Source: Bacillota bacterium
GTDB lineage: Bacteria; Bacillota; Limnochordia; JAAZLZ01
Reading direction: 5' to 3'
Length of the DNA: 40,286 nucleotides
Assembly (NCBI GenBank): GCA_012522085.1
Contig: JAAYLE010000148.1
Span: forward strand, 1 to 40,286
Shown here one piece after another: positions 18,677-27,897 of this stretch (the first letter of the stretch is position 1; each line of letters begins with the position of its first letter). The position numbers and the translations under genes are program-made. Under the pieces are notes generated by a model that saw only the letters and a program-made list of their open reading frames with translations, was not told the DNA's origin and ran no database searches.

Positions 18677-19333
18677 TTAGAAAGAAAGGGCTCCTCCCGC
18701 CGTGAAGACATTGGCCTGGATCTTCTTCAGCTCACCTTGATAATCATCTCTCGGTTCAAGGCAGCTGCCTTTGTATCCAACGACGATCTCAAGGGGCCAA
18801 ACGACGGGATAGCGCAAACTGGCTCCGTATCGGGCCAAAGGAGCACTGCCCTCCAGCTCTCCGGCATCGTTTGTCTCCACCCACGAAAAGGTGGGCGACT
18901 GCTGGTAATAGCCTTCTAGAACGACGCCATCGAGATCGACCGCGGCCCTTGCACCGACGAAGGGTCCCTTCCCTTCAATCTTGGTCGACCCAACCGACAG
19001 GTCTTCACCAGTGTATCCGCCGCCCACATAGGCCGCCAACGGTAAGGGCCCCAAGGGGAGGCGCAATTCAACACTGCCGGTGTACGTGGTGTAGTCGACC
19101 TGGGCGTCCTCTTTCTCATCCATCAGCATCAGATAGCTGCCGCCAAGCCTAAGCAGGCCCAAATTGAGGCCTCCATCGAAGACCCAAGCCCGTTCTTCCA
19201 AGCTTGACTCGCCCGCATGCTCCACTGTAGCCTTTGTCCAACCTACGCCCCCGTTGAAGGTGCTGGCTCCAGCTACTCCCGCAAAGACTAGCACTCCTAC
19301 CAAGGCTCCGATCAAGGACTTTTTCAACTCCAA
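18677..19333 (-). CDS. Small outer-membrane-like beta-barrel protein with signal peptide
   Basis: 218 aa, TTG start; signal MELKKSLIGALVGVLVFAGVAGAS; repeated strands (LNLGLLRLGGSYLML, LPLAAYVGGGYTGED, GPFVGARAAVDLDGVVLEGYY), C-terminus NVFTAGGALSF ending in Phe. Confidence 0.72.
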   Translation of the reverse strand: MELKKSLIGALVGVLVFAGVAGASTFNGGVGWTKATVEHAGESSLEERAWVFDGGLNLGLLRLGGSYLMLMDEKEDAQVDYTTYTGSVELRLPLGPLPLAAYVGGGYTGEDLSVGSTKIEGKGPFVGARAAVDLDGVVLEGYYQQSPTFSWVETNDAGELEGSAPLARYGASLRYPVVWPLEIVVGYKGSCLEPRDDYQGELKKIQANVFTAGGALSF

Positions 19334-19535
19334 GTCACCTCGTTCCCATCCTTCATGTCCAAAATTAGGTTACTGGCGTTCATTTTGGGGCATTACTTCC
19401 TTCGTGGCCCCAATTCCCATTCCTGCTGTTAAGAAATGGGCAGTGCCGACGATGCTGACCTACCGGGGGGGAGGGATGTCCCTTCCGAAAGGAGAATATA
19501 TAGGTGTCCCCGAGGAAGCGAGAAGGAGGAAAGTG

Positions 19536-20240
19536 ATGGGATTCTTAGAGCAGCTAAAGCCATTGTGGGGAACAGCCAAGACTGTTCTTCCAATTACGCT
19601 TTTCATGATCGGCTTCAAGACATTCTTTCTCAAGCATAGTCCCCAGAACCCAAAGACCTTCGTCGGCGGTATTATCCTGAGCATCTTGGGGCTGCACTTT
19701 TTCATCAAGGGAGTGTCAATGAGCTTGTTGCCCCTGAGCGACTCCCTTGGCCGAGAACTAGTGGTCCTCGATAATAAACTGGCGATCGTCTTGTTCGCAT
19801 TCGTCCTGGGCTACTTTGCCACTTTAGTGGAGCCGGCGCTAAGAGTCCTAGCTTTAGAAGTCGAAGAGATTTCAGTGGGTGCCATTCCCAACAACATACT
19901 GCTCCACGCGGTAGCCTTTGGTTTCGGTTTGGGGATGGCTCTGGGGATCTTGAAGATATTGAACAATATTCCAATCAGAACCATCATCATGCCGATCTTG
20001 ATCGTATTACTGGTATTGATTCGCCTCGCGCCGGAAGAGTTCGTCGGCATAGCCATGGATTGTGCCAGCGCCACCACCGGGCCGGTCAATATCCCAATTA
20101 ACATGGCCCTCGCGATAGGACTGGCAAATGTACTTGAGGTTACCGACCCGTTGCTCGCCGGATTCGGCATCGTTGGCTTGACATCCATGGGGACGATCGT
20201 GTCCGTGTTGTCTCTTGGGATGTTGAGCAAGCTTCTGTAG
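19536..20240 (+). CDS. DUF1538-family integral membrane protein
   Basis: Start refined to ATG 19536 behind AAGGAGG; LPITLFMIGFKTFFLKH, GYFATLVEPALRVLALEVEEISVGAIPNNILLHAVAFGFGLGMALG, ASATTGPVNIPINMALAIGLA. Confidence 0.8.
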   Translation: MGFLEQLKPLWGTAKTVLPITLFMIGFKTFFLKHSPQNPKTFVGGIILSILGLHFFIKGVSMSLLPLSDSLGRELVVLDNKLAIVLFAFVLGYFATLVEPALRVLALEVEEISVGAIPNNILLHAVAFGFGLGMALGILKILNNIPIRTIIMPILIVLLVLIRLAPEEFVGIAMDCASATTGPVNIPINMALAIGLANVLEVTDPLLAGFGIVGLTSMGTIVSVLSLGMLSKLL

Positions 20241-20299
20241 ATGTGGAGGCAGTCTGATGGAGCCCGCCGCTAACGAAACGCCAACGCGGCCGCTTGACT

Positions 20300-20338
20300 T
20301 TGGGAAGGGTCATCACACAAAGGTCGGCCCCTTCCCAA
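20300..20338 (+). promoter_or_regulatory. Perfect 10-bp stem hairpin between DUF1538 and P-II genes
   Basis: TTGGGAAGGG - 19 nt - CCCTTCCCAA; no U-tract after it. Confidence 0.5.
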
Positions 20339-20383
20339 CCCATATGCTAACGGCTGCGTGAGCAATGATTAGGAGGACTAGCG

Positions 20384-20713
20384 ATGGATTACTTAGCAAT
20401 TATCGCCATCGTCGAGCGAGGCAAAGCCCAGGCACTAGTGGATAAGGCCAAGGAAGTCGGTTTGCTTGGGGGGACTATCTTGTATGGACGGGGGACAGGT
20501 GTCTTTGAAGCCCCGAAATTTCTCAACCTACATATTGAATCCTCAAAGGAAGTCATCCTAATTGTGTCACACCGAGATGCTTATCGTCCCATTTACGATG
20601 TATTGGTCGAAGCCGGCCAGCTCAACGAACCAGGGAAAGGAATTATCTTTACTTTGACCGCGGATAACGTCCTTGGCCTCAGCCAGCCCGTCGGCAAGGA
20701 AAAAAAGAAATAG
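20384..20713 (+). CDS. P-II family (GlnB-like) signalling protein
   Basis: 109 aa; MDYLAIIAIVERGKAQALVDKAKEVGLLGGTILYGRGTG...GKGIIFTLTADNVLGL; RBS AGGAGG. Confidence 0.85.
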   Translation: MDYLAIIAIVERGKAQALVDKAKEVGLLGGTILYGRGTGVFEAPKFLNLHIESSKEVILIVSHRDAYRPIYDVLVEAGQLNEPGKGIIFTLTADNVLGLSQPVGKEKKK

Positions 20714-22015
20714 CTAAGCGGCCATGGGAGGATCGCCCGCCTGCGCCTCGCCAATACCGGATTCATAGAGCATCCATTCGGCTAAAATGCCAAATCCTCT
20801 GGTTGGATCGCTGATGAAGACATGGGTCACGGCCCCGACCAAGCGGCCATCTTGAATGATGGGACTGCCGCTCATCCCTTGAATGATGCCGCCCGTCCGC
20901 TCCAAGAGACGACCGTCGGTTATCTGGATGACCAGCCCCTTGTCATCAGGGCGCCTTTGCCTGTTGACCTTGATGATCTCCACGTCGAAGCGCTCCACCC
21001 TTTCACCTTCCAACACTGTCAGGATCTCTGCCGGTCCTTTCTTGACTTGGTGGGCCAAAGCCACCGGTATGGGCTCTGTATAGTAGGGATTGCCGGGCAG
21101 AACCTTGAGCTGGCCAAATATGCCGAAGCGGGTGTTTTTGTCAATTGTGCCCACCACATCTCGCTCGTCTTGGAAGATCCCAATTTTCTCCCCCGGCCGC
21201 CCGCGCAGGCCCGTTTGCACCCCCGAAATCTGGGCTTGCACTATATGACCCCGGTCAACCTGAATCCGGCGATTAGCCGCGTCGGTGATCATGTGGCCTA
21301 AAGCCCCATATCGACCTGTCCGCTCATCATAGAAGGTCAAGGTCCCCACGCCCGCCGCCGGATCCTCCAACCACAGCCCTAGGAGGAAGGTTGGACTGCC
21401 CCCTCCGCCCCTTCCACCACCTTCGACCTCAACAGGCCGAATACGGGTTCGAACCACCTGCCCCCGGCGAAGGAGTTCAACATCTAGTTCCTGGCCCAAG
21501 ACGCCGAATCGCTCCACCATGAACCTCAACTGATCTGGATTGTAAATGGTCGTATTATTTACTTTGAGCAAAATGTCGCCTGGCTCAATCCCTGCTTCCC
21601 GGGCGGGATAATACTCCTTGCCATCCCTGCCGAAAAGAGGTATGTGATCGACGACAATTAAGCCGGCGGGGGCCAACAAGACGCCGATTGCCTGCCCGCC
21701 AGGCATGACCTTCAGCTCCGGGACGACCTCGACCACCATCTCCCGAATCGTCATCCCCCAAAGGCTGATCATTAGACTCGCCTGGTCGGGGCTAGTCGGA
21801 CCGATTTCTACGTTCCCTTCCGAAATCTGAATGAAGTCCTTCTCCAAGGGAGAAACAAGGGTGTAAGGCGGGAATAGACCGAGACTGAGGCTGTCTCCAG
21901 GAAGAACACGCAAATGTCTGGGAAGGGCATTGAGCAAATGCACCTGGATCCCGACGAGGAGAAAACAAATAAAAAACCCCCACCACAGATAACCAAGAAA
22001 TCTGTTTCGCTGCAC
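20714..22015 (-). CDS. spoIVB: SpoIVB peptidase (PDZ + S55 serine protease)
   Basis: 433 aa; PDZ AREAGIEPGDILLKVNNTTI; ALGHMITD, GIIQGMSGSPIIQDGRLVGAVTHVF; adjacent to recN. Confidence 0.96.
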   Translation of the reverse strand: MQRNRFLGYLWWGFFICFLLVGIQVHLLNALPRHLRVLPGDSLSLGLFPPYTLVSPLEKDFIQISEGNVEIGPTSPDQASLMISLWGMTIREMVVEVVPELKVMPGGQAIGVLLAPAGLIVVDHIPLFGRDGKEYYPAREAGIEPGDILLKVNNTTIYNPDQLRFMVERFGVLGQELDVELLRRGQVVRTRIRPVEVEGGGRGGGGSPTFLLGLWLEDPAAGVGTLTFYDERTGRYGALGHMITDAANRRIQVDRGHIVQAQISGVQTGLRGRPGEKIGIFQDERDVVGTIDKNTRFGIFGQLKVLPGNPYYTEPIPVALAHQVKKGPAEILTVLEGERVERFDVEIIKVNRQRRPDDKGLVIQITDGRLLERTGGIIQGMSGSPIIQDGRLVGAVTHVFISDPTRGFGILAEWMLYESGIGEAQAGDPPMAA

Positions 22016-22046
22016 CGTTTATCTACTCCCCATAGCCCATGACATA

Positions 22047-22066
22047 AAAAAAGGCGAATTCGCCTA
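22047..22066 (-). terminator. Rho-independent terminator of recN
   Basis: Minus strand AGGCG-AATT-CGCCTTTTTTT. Confidence 0.85.
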
Positions 22067-22125
22067 GGGCTATCATGCCCATGGGGAGTAGGTTTTATGT
22101 CAGGAGGCATCTTACAGCTGCCCTG

Positions 22126-23838
22126 CTACCCTGCCAGTTGTTTGACCCGGCCTGCCCGATTCAAGAGCTCCTGCGCGTGCTGTCGGGCGGTGACCTCATT
22201 GCCCCCCAACATCCGAGCTATCTCTTCCAGCGATTCCTCCTTCTGGAGTCTGGTCAAGTTCACTTTGGTGGTCCCATTAAACTCTTCCTTCTGCACCCGA
22301 TAATGGCTGTCGGCCATGCTGGCTACCTGGGCTAGATGGGTGACCACTAGGACCTGTCGGCTCCTAGCCAATCTGGCCAGCCTAATGGCGACCTTGTCCG
22401 CCGTCTGACCACCGATGCCCGTATCAACTTCATCAAAGATCAAAGTAGCGATATTATCCCCTTTAGCGAGAATCGTCTTTAGCGCCAACATGATGCGGGA
22501 CATCTCACCGCCGGAAGCGATCCGATTCAGGGGCTTAGGTTCTTCCCCCGGATTGGGACCAATGAGAAATTCAATGCGTTCAGCTCCTCGCGGCGTGATT
22601 CGCAGTCCATCTCCCAGGGAAGTGCCGCCCTCATGGGGCAAGAATCCCACCTGAAACCTGGCCCGCGGCATATTAAGATCCTCAAGCTCCCGCCCTACCG
22701 CCCCTTCCAGGCGCGCGGCATGGGACCTCCTAAGCTGAGACAGCTTCGCGGCCAGCTCCTGGAGTTCCCTTTGTAGAATCTCACAACGCTGTTGGAGTTC
22801 TTTGTGCTCTTCGGTCTGCTTTTCTACCAACTCCAGGGCCGCGGCCATCTCTTCCCCCTTGGCGATGATCTCCTCGATGGTGCGACCGTACTTCCGCTTC
22901 AAATGGTTGATAAGCTCCAGTCGCTCCTCGATCTCCTGCAGCCTCCCCGGCCGCGCTTCGATGCCTTCCCCATAGGTTCTAAGCTCCCTGGCAATTTCCT
23001 GGACGAGGATTTGGGTCGACTGGAGGTTCTCCCACAGTGGGGCCAAAGACTTGTCCAGCCGGACCAAGCTTCCCAGTGTTGCCGCTCCCCTGCCGAGCAG
23101 ACTGGCAGCGGACAGCTGGTTTCCATAAAGGAGCTCGTAAGTGCCCATCACCCCTTCATAAAGGGCGCTGGCATTTTGCAAGACGCGCCTTTCTTGTTCC
23201 AGTTCTTCATCCTCGCCAGGCCGCAGACGGGCTTGCTCGATCTCCTCCACCTGATGGAGGAGAAGCTCCCGATCGCTGGCCCGGCGAGCTAGCGTGTCCT
23301 TCCACTTGGTCAGTCGCTCGAGGACTTGCCGGTACTCTCCCAGCTTCGCCTCAAGCTGCCTGCGAAGAGACAAGGCCTCCTCGCCGATGAAGGCATCGAG
23401 AAAGTCGCCATGGGTTTCCGAACGCAACAAGGATTGATGATCATGTTGGCCATGGATGTCGACCAGAGCTTGTCCCACATCAGCCAGGATATGCAAGGGA
23501 ACCACCCGGCCATTCAGCCGACATCGGTGTCGGCCACTGCGATTGACTTCCCGGGTGAGGATGACCAGGCCATCCTCCGGTGGATAACCCAGATCGGTAC
23601 ACAGCTTGCCAACGGGCGAGTCCGGTTCGACGTCAAAGCAAGCTTCCACCAATGCGCTGTCTGCCCCGCCCTTGATGCTGTCAACGGTTGCCCGCCCGCC
23701 GAGGACGGTACACACTGCATCGATGATGATCGATTTGCCGGCTCCAGTTTCCCCCGTCAGGATGTTCAATCCTGGCATGAACTGGCACTCTAGACGCTCG
23801 ATAAGGGCGTAGTTGCGTATGTGGAGCTCCCTCAGCAT
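22126..23838 (-). CDS. recN: DNA repair protein RecN
   Basis: 570 aa; MLRELHIRNYALIERLE, TGETGAGKSIIIDA, IASGGEMSRIMLALKTI, FDEVDTGIGG. Confidence 0.98.
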   Translation of the reverse strand: MLRELHIRNYALIERLECQFMPGLNILTGETGAGKSIIIDAVCTVLGGRATVDSIKGGADSALVEACFDVEPDSPVGKLCTDLGYPPEDGLVILTREVNRSGRHRCRLNGRVVPLHILADVGQALVDIHGQHDHQSLLRSETHGDFLDAFIGEEALSLRRQLEAKLGEYRQVLERLTKWKDTLARRASDRELLLHQVEEIEQARLRPGEDEELEQERRVLQNASALYEGVMGTYELLYGNQLSAASLLGRGAATLGSLVRLDKSLAPLWENLQSTQILVQEIARELRTYGEGIEARPGRLQEIEERLELINHLKRKYGRTIEEIIAKGEEMAAALELVEKQTEEHKELQQRCEILQRELQELAAKLSQLRRSHAARLEGAVGRELEDLNMPRARFQVGFLPHEGGTSLGDGLRITPRGAERIEFLIGPNPGEEPKPLNRIASGGEMSRIMLALKTILAKGDNIATLIFDEVDTGIGGQTADKVAIRLARLARSRQVLVVTHLAQVASMADSHYRVQKEEFNGTTKVNLTRLQKEESLEEIARMLGGNEVTARQHAQELLNRAGRVKQLAG

Positions 23839-23853
23839 CCCTTGTCCCTCCGA

Positions 23854-24324
23854 CTATTTGCGCAGCTCTCCCAAACGAGCGAGAACTTCCTTCACCGAAC
23901 CATCGAGGGGGGCTGCTTCCTCCTGCCGAACGATGACCAAGATGGCATCATCTCCACCGATGGTACCGACAATTTCCGGCCAAGCCAGGTCGTCTAGCGC
24001 GGCGGCAACTGCCTGGGCTGTACCGGGCAGGGTCTTGACGACAATCAAGTTCCCCGCATAATCAACATCAATCACATAATCGATAAACGCCCGCTGGGCC
24101 CGGCGCAAGACATCGGATGCTCCCAGCCTCTGGGGCCGCACATAACGATAGGTGCCCCCTTCATCCGCTACTTTGATCAGTCCCAGCTCCTTGATGTCGC
24201 GAGAAATGGTGGCCTGGGTCACAGAAATGCCCCGCTTGCGCAATTCTTCCGCTAATTCCGTCTGGGTAGCGATGGCCTTCGATCGGATGATGTTCAGCAT
24301 GGCTGCTTGACGAACGTTCTTCAT
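23854..24324 (-). CDS. argR: Arginine repressor
   Basis: 156 aa; TELAEELRKRGISVTQATISRDIKELGLIKV; C-terminal GTIGGDDAILVIV. Confidence 0.97.
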   Translation of the reverse strand: MKNVRQAAMLNIIRSKAIATQTELAEELRKRGISVTQATISRDIKELGLIKVADEGGTYRYVRPQRLGASDVLRRAQRAFIDYVIDVDYAGNLIVVKTLPGTAQAVAAALDDLAWPEIVGTIGGDDAILVIVRQEEAAPLDGSVKEVLARLGELRK

Positions 24325-24334
24325 AAATCAGCCT

Positions 24335-25192
24335 CTACACTTCGGGATGGGCTAAACGATTGCGCAACACCTCATAAAAGCCCCGTCCCATCATTTTTAT
24401 TACCCGCGTAGTCTCCTCCGCCCGACAAACCCAGATTTCATCATCAGGCTCCAAGGTTGCTTCACAACGTCCATCGACGGTCAGGACAATATCGGTGTGC
24501 ATTGCCTTAACCTTTACCCTCACCCGCTCTTGCGGCAAGGCAAGGACGGAACGAGTGGCGGTCAAGGTGTGGGGACAAATGGGAGTGATGATCAGGGCAG
24601 CCAGCTTTGAGTTGACCACCGGCCCGCCGGCCGACAGATTGTAAGCCGATGAACCGGTAGGGGTGGCAATAATCATCCCGTCCGCCGCAAAATTGCCGAC
24701 CAACTGATCATCAACAGTCGTCTCCAAGGTGATGATGCGAGCAACCGGCCCCCTGGTGATAACGGCATCGTTCAAGGCCAGGAACACCCCTTGACAACGG
24801 TTCTGCCGCCGCAGCTCAACCCGGAGCATCATCCGCTCTTCCACCTGGTACTTGCCCTGGAGAAGCAGCTGCAGACCTTCCTCCAGCTCACCAATCTCCA
24901 GTTCCGTCAAGAAACCTAAATGCCCAAGATTGACTCCCAGAATTGGCACGCCTGTCCCCGCGGTCAATCTAGCGGCCCGCAAAAAGGTGCCATCCCCGCC
25001 AAGGACGATCATCACATCCAGGTCCCGGGTTAGGTCCTCCGATAATGGCCCGTCCACCCCAGACAAGGAGGAAATGGCCTCTTGGGGCGCGTAGACCTCA
25101 ATTCCCCGTTCCTTGAGGGTCTCTATGACCTTGTTCGAGGCTTTTACAGCTTCCGCCTTGTCAAGATGGGCAAGCACGCCAACCCGCTGCAC
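24335..25192 (-). CDS. nadK: NAD kinase
   Basis: 285 aa; GGDGTFLRAAR, NLGHLGFLTE, ATPTGSSAYNLSAGGPVV. Confidence 0.97.
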   Translation of the reverse strand: MQRVGVLAHLDKAEAVKASNKVIETLKERGIEVYAPQEAISSLSGVDGPLSEDLTRDLDVMIVLGGDGTFLRAARLTAGTGVPILGVNLGHLGFLTELEIGELEEGLQLLLQGKYQVEERMMLRVELRRQNRCQGVFLALNDAVITRGPVARIITLETTVDDQLVGNFAADGMIIATPTGSSAYNLSAGGPVVNSKLAALIITPICPHTLTATRSVLALPQERVRVKVKAMHTDIVLTVDGRCEATLEPDDEIWVCRAEETTRVIKMMGRGFYEVLRNRLAHPEV

Positions 25193-25252
25193 CCCTCATC
25201 GCCACCTCCCATGTCGTATTATTTCTTCGCCAAACCAATAATTTCCCCTTCC

Positions 25253-26059
25253 CTATCCGCGCAACCATCGATGGGCGTCGGCAACCACTCGCCCTACTTC
25301 GTCCTCCAGCAAAACCGTCTCGGCCGTTTGCTTTCGCCAGTAGATCAAAAACTCGATGTTCCCTTCCGGACCGGTGATGGGCGAATACGTAAGGCCAACG
25401 GTCTTCCAGCCCCAGCTTAAGGCCGCCTGGGCGATTTCCAGCAAGACATGTCGATGAACCTCCGGATCCCGAACGACCCCCTTCTTCCCCACTTGTTCCC
25501 GACCAGCTTCAAACTGGGGCTTCACCAGGGCGATAACTTCACCGGCGGGAGTCAACAGGTTCCAGAGCACTTCGAGGAATTTTCGGATCGAAATGAATGA
25601 GACATCCACAGTTGCCAAATCCGGGGGTTCTTCAAGATCCCCCGGATTCATATGGCGGATATTAGTCCTCTCCATCACGACAACCCGCGGATCGGTCCGC
25701 AGCGACCAAGCAAGCTGTCCGTATCCCACATCAACGGCGTAGACTTTGCGCGCACCGTGTTGCAGTAAACAGTCGGTGAACCCCCCGGTAGAGGCGCCAA
25801 CATCGATAACGACCTTGTCCGTCACATCGACCTGCCACAAGTCTAGGGCCTTCTTCAGTTTCAATCCGCCCCTGCTGACGTAGGGAAGAACCTGACCCTT
25901 CACCTCTATCTCCACCTCGGGGGGAAACTTGCTGCCGGGTTTGATGACCTGTTGACCATTCACGTAGACGATGCCCGCCATGATCATTCCTTGCGCCCGT
26001 TGCCGACTAGGGGCCAAGGAGCGTTGGGTGAGCAGCTGATCGAGCCGAACCCTAGCCAA
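25253..26059 (-). CDS. tlyA: TlyA-family S4-domain rRNA methyltransferase
   Basis: 268 aa; S4 RLDQLLTQRSLAPSRQRAQGMIMAGIVYVNGQ; DVGASTGGFTDCLLQHGARKVYAVDVGYGQL. Confidence 0.96.
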   Translation of the reverse strand: MARVRLDQLLTQRSLAPSRQRAQGMIMAGIVYVNGQQVIKPGSKFPPEVEIEVKGQVLPYVSRGGLKLKKALDLWQVDVTDKVVIDVGASTGGFTDCLLQHGARKVYAVDVGYGQLAWSLRTDPRVVVMERTNIRHMNPGDLEEPPDLATVDVSFISIRKFLEVLWNLLTPAGEVIALVKPQFEAGREQVGKKGVVRDPEVHRHVLLEIAQAALSWGWKTVGLTYSPITGPEGNIEFLIYWRKQTAETVLLEDEVGRVVADAHRWLRG

Positions 26060-27896
26060 GGGATTTCCTCCCTTCCCTCCTCAGGGCCTCTTGGGCATAG
26101 GCGCTGATAGCCTCCGGCGTCAAACCATACTTTTCATGGAGCACCGAAACAGGGCCATGCTCAATAAAGACGTCGGGCAGGCCAATCCGACCTATGAGCC
26201 TGCCATTGGGACAAGCTTCGAGGACGGCGCTGCCAAATCCCCCCATCAATACGTTTTCTTCAACGGTAATCAGGTAGCCCGGTGTGCTTCGAATCAATTC
26301 CACATCCAACGGCTTGACGAAACGAGCATTAACCACCCCGGCATCGATGCCCTGGCGGGCCAGAAGCTTGGCTGCCTCCTGGCAAGTCCCTACCATGGAG
26401 CCAAGGGTAATGAAATTCAGGTCCTGGCCCGTCGATAGCCTCTGCCCCCGCCCCAGAGCGATTGGTTCTTCAGATCCGAGGGGCGTCAGACTGCCGCGTG
26501 GGTAGCAAAGGGCAACTGGACCTTCATAGTTGAGAGCCCAAGCTAACATATCTTCTAATTCCTTGCCATCCTTCGGCGCCAAGATGACCAGACCAGGGAT
26601 AATCCGTAAGAAGGACAGGTCGAAGGCTCCGTGGTGGGTTGGGCCATCTTCCCCGACCAAACCGCTGCGGTCGATCGCCAAGACCACCGGCAGCCCCTGC
26701 AGACAGATGTCATGGATGAGTTGATCGTATCCCCGCTGCAGGAAGGTTGAGTACATAGCTACTACCGGCCGCTTTCCCCCGACGGCCAGTCCCGCGGCCA
26801 AGACCAGGGCATGCTGCTCGGCAATGCCCACATCGAAGAATCGATCGGGAAACTGCTGCTGGAATACACTGAGGCCCGTCCCTTCGGCCATCGCCGCGGT
26901 GACGGCCACAATTCGGTCATCCTCCTTGGCCATCCGGCAGAGCGTCTCGCCGAAGAGTCGACTATTAGACGGTCCATTTTCGCCGGATGATGCGGCCGCA
27001 ATGCCATGGTACTGTCTCGGATTGCGCTCGGCCAGAGGATGTCCCTTGCCCTTGGTAGTCACCACATGTAGGAGCACCGGGCCCTTCATGGCCAGGGCAT
27101 CCCGCAAGCCCCACCTCAAAAGCCCGATGTTATGTCCGTTCAAGGGTCCGTAATAAGAAAACCCGAGCTCTTCAAAAAACATCCCCGGTACGAGCACCTG
27201 CTTCAGGCCATCTTTGAGCTTGTCGACGACCCGGTGGACGATCCCGCCAAAAGCAGGGATTTGTTTCAGCAAGTTTTCCAACTCGGTCCTTGCTTTATAT
27301 AAAGTGGGGTCCATCCGCAGCTGGGTAAGATAGCGGGCGAGGGCCCCAACGTTTTTGTCAATGGACATTTCATTGTCATTCAGGATCACCAGCAGGTCAG
27401 TTCCCCGGTGCCCGGCGTGATTGAGGGCTTCAAAGGCAAGTCCTGCCCCCAAGGCGCCATCGCCGATGACAGCCACCACATGGTAATCCTCCCCGGCCAG
27501 ATCCCGCGCCTCAGCTAAGCCTAAAGCCGCCGAGATGGAAGTACTGCTGTGGCCGGCACCAAAAATGTCATGGGGACTTTCGGAGCGGCGGGGAAACCCG
27601 CTAAGGCCCCCATATTGTCGCAGTGAGGCAAACTGGTCCCGCCGTCCCGTAAGGAGCTTGTGGGCATAAGTCTGATGCCCCACATCCCAGATGATCTTGT
27701 CCCGGGGACTGTCTAAAATGCTGTGGAGGGCAATGGTCAATTCCACCACACCCAGGTTGGCCGCCAAATGTCCCCCGCAATTAGAGACAGTCGAGATGAT
27801 CTCCTCCCGGATTTCTTCCGCCAGCTTGCTTAGCTCGCTAGAGGTTAGACCTTTCAAGTCGGCGGGCGAGTTAACCGCGTCTAATACTCGAGTCAT
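26052..27896 (-). CDS. dxs: 1-deoxy-D-xylulose-5-phosphate synthase
   Basis: Start refined to ATG 27896 behind GAGGAG; GHLAANLGVVELTIALH, GDGALGAGLAFEALNHAG, VAVTAAMAEGTGLSVF. Confidence 0.97.
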   Translation of the reverse strand: MTRVLDAVNSPADLKGLTSSELSKLAEEIREEIISTVSNCGGHLAANLGVVELTIALHSILDSPRDKIIWDVGHQTYAHKLLTGRRDQFASLRQYGGLSGFPRRSESPHDIFGAGHSSTSISAALGLAEARDLAGEDYHVVAVIGDGALGAGLAFEALNHAGHRGTDLLVILNDNEMSIDKNVGALARYLTQLRMDPTLYKARTELENLLKQIPAFGGIVHRVVDKLKDGLKQVLVPGMFFEELGFSYYGPLNGHNIGLLRWGLRDALAMKGPVLLHVVTTKGKGHPLAERNPRQYHGIAAASSGENGPSNSRLFGETLCRMAKEDDRIVAVTAAMAEGTGLSVFQQQFPDRFFDVGIAEQHALVLAAGLAVGGKRPVVAMYSTFLQRGYDQLIHDICLQGLPVVLAIDRSGLVGEDGPTHHGAFDLSFLRIIPGLVILAPKDGKELEDMLAWALNYEGPVALCYPRGSLTPLGSEEPIALGRGQRLSTGQDLNFITLGSMVGTCQEAAKLLARQGIDAGVVNARFVKPLDVELIRSTPGYLITVEENVLMGGFGSAVLEACPNGRLIGRIGLPDVFIEHGPVSVLHEKYGLTPEAISAYAQEALRREGRKSLG

Positions 27897-27897
27897 G

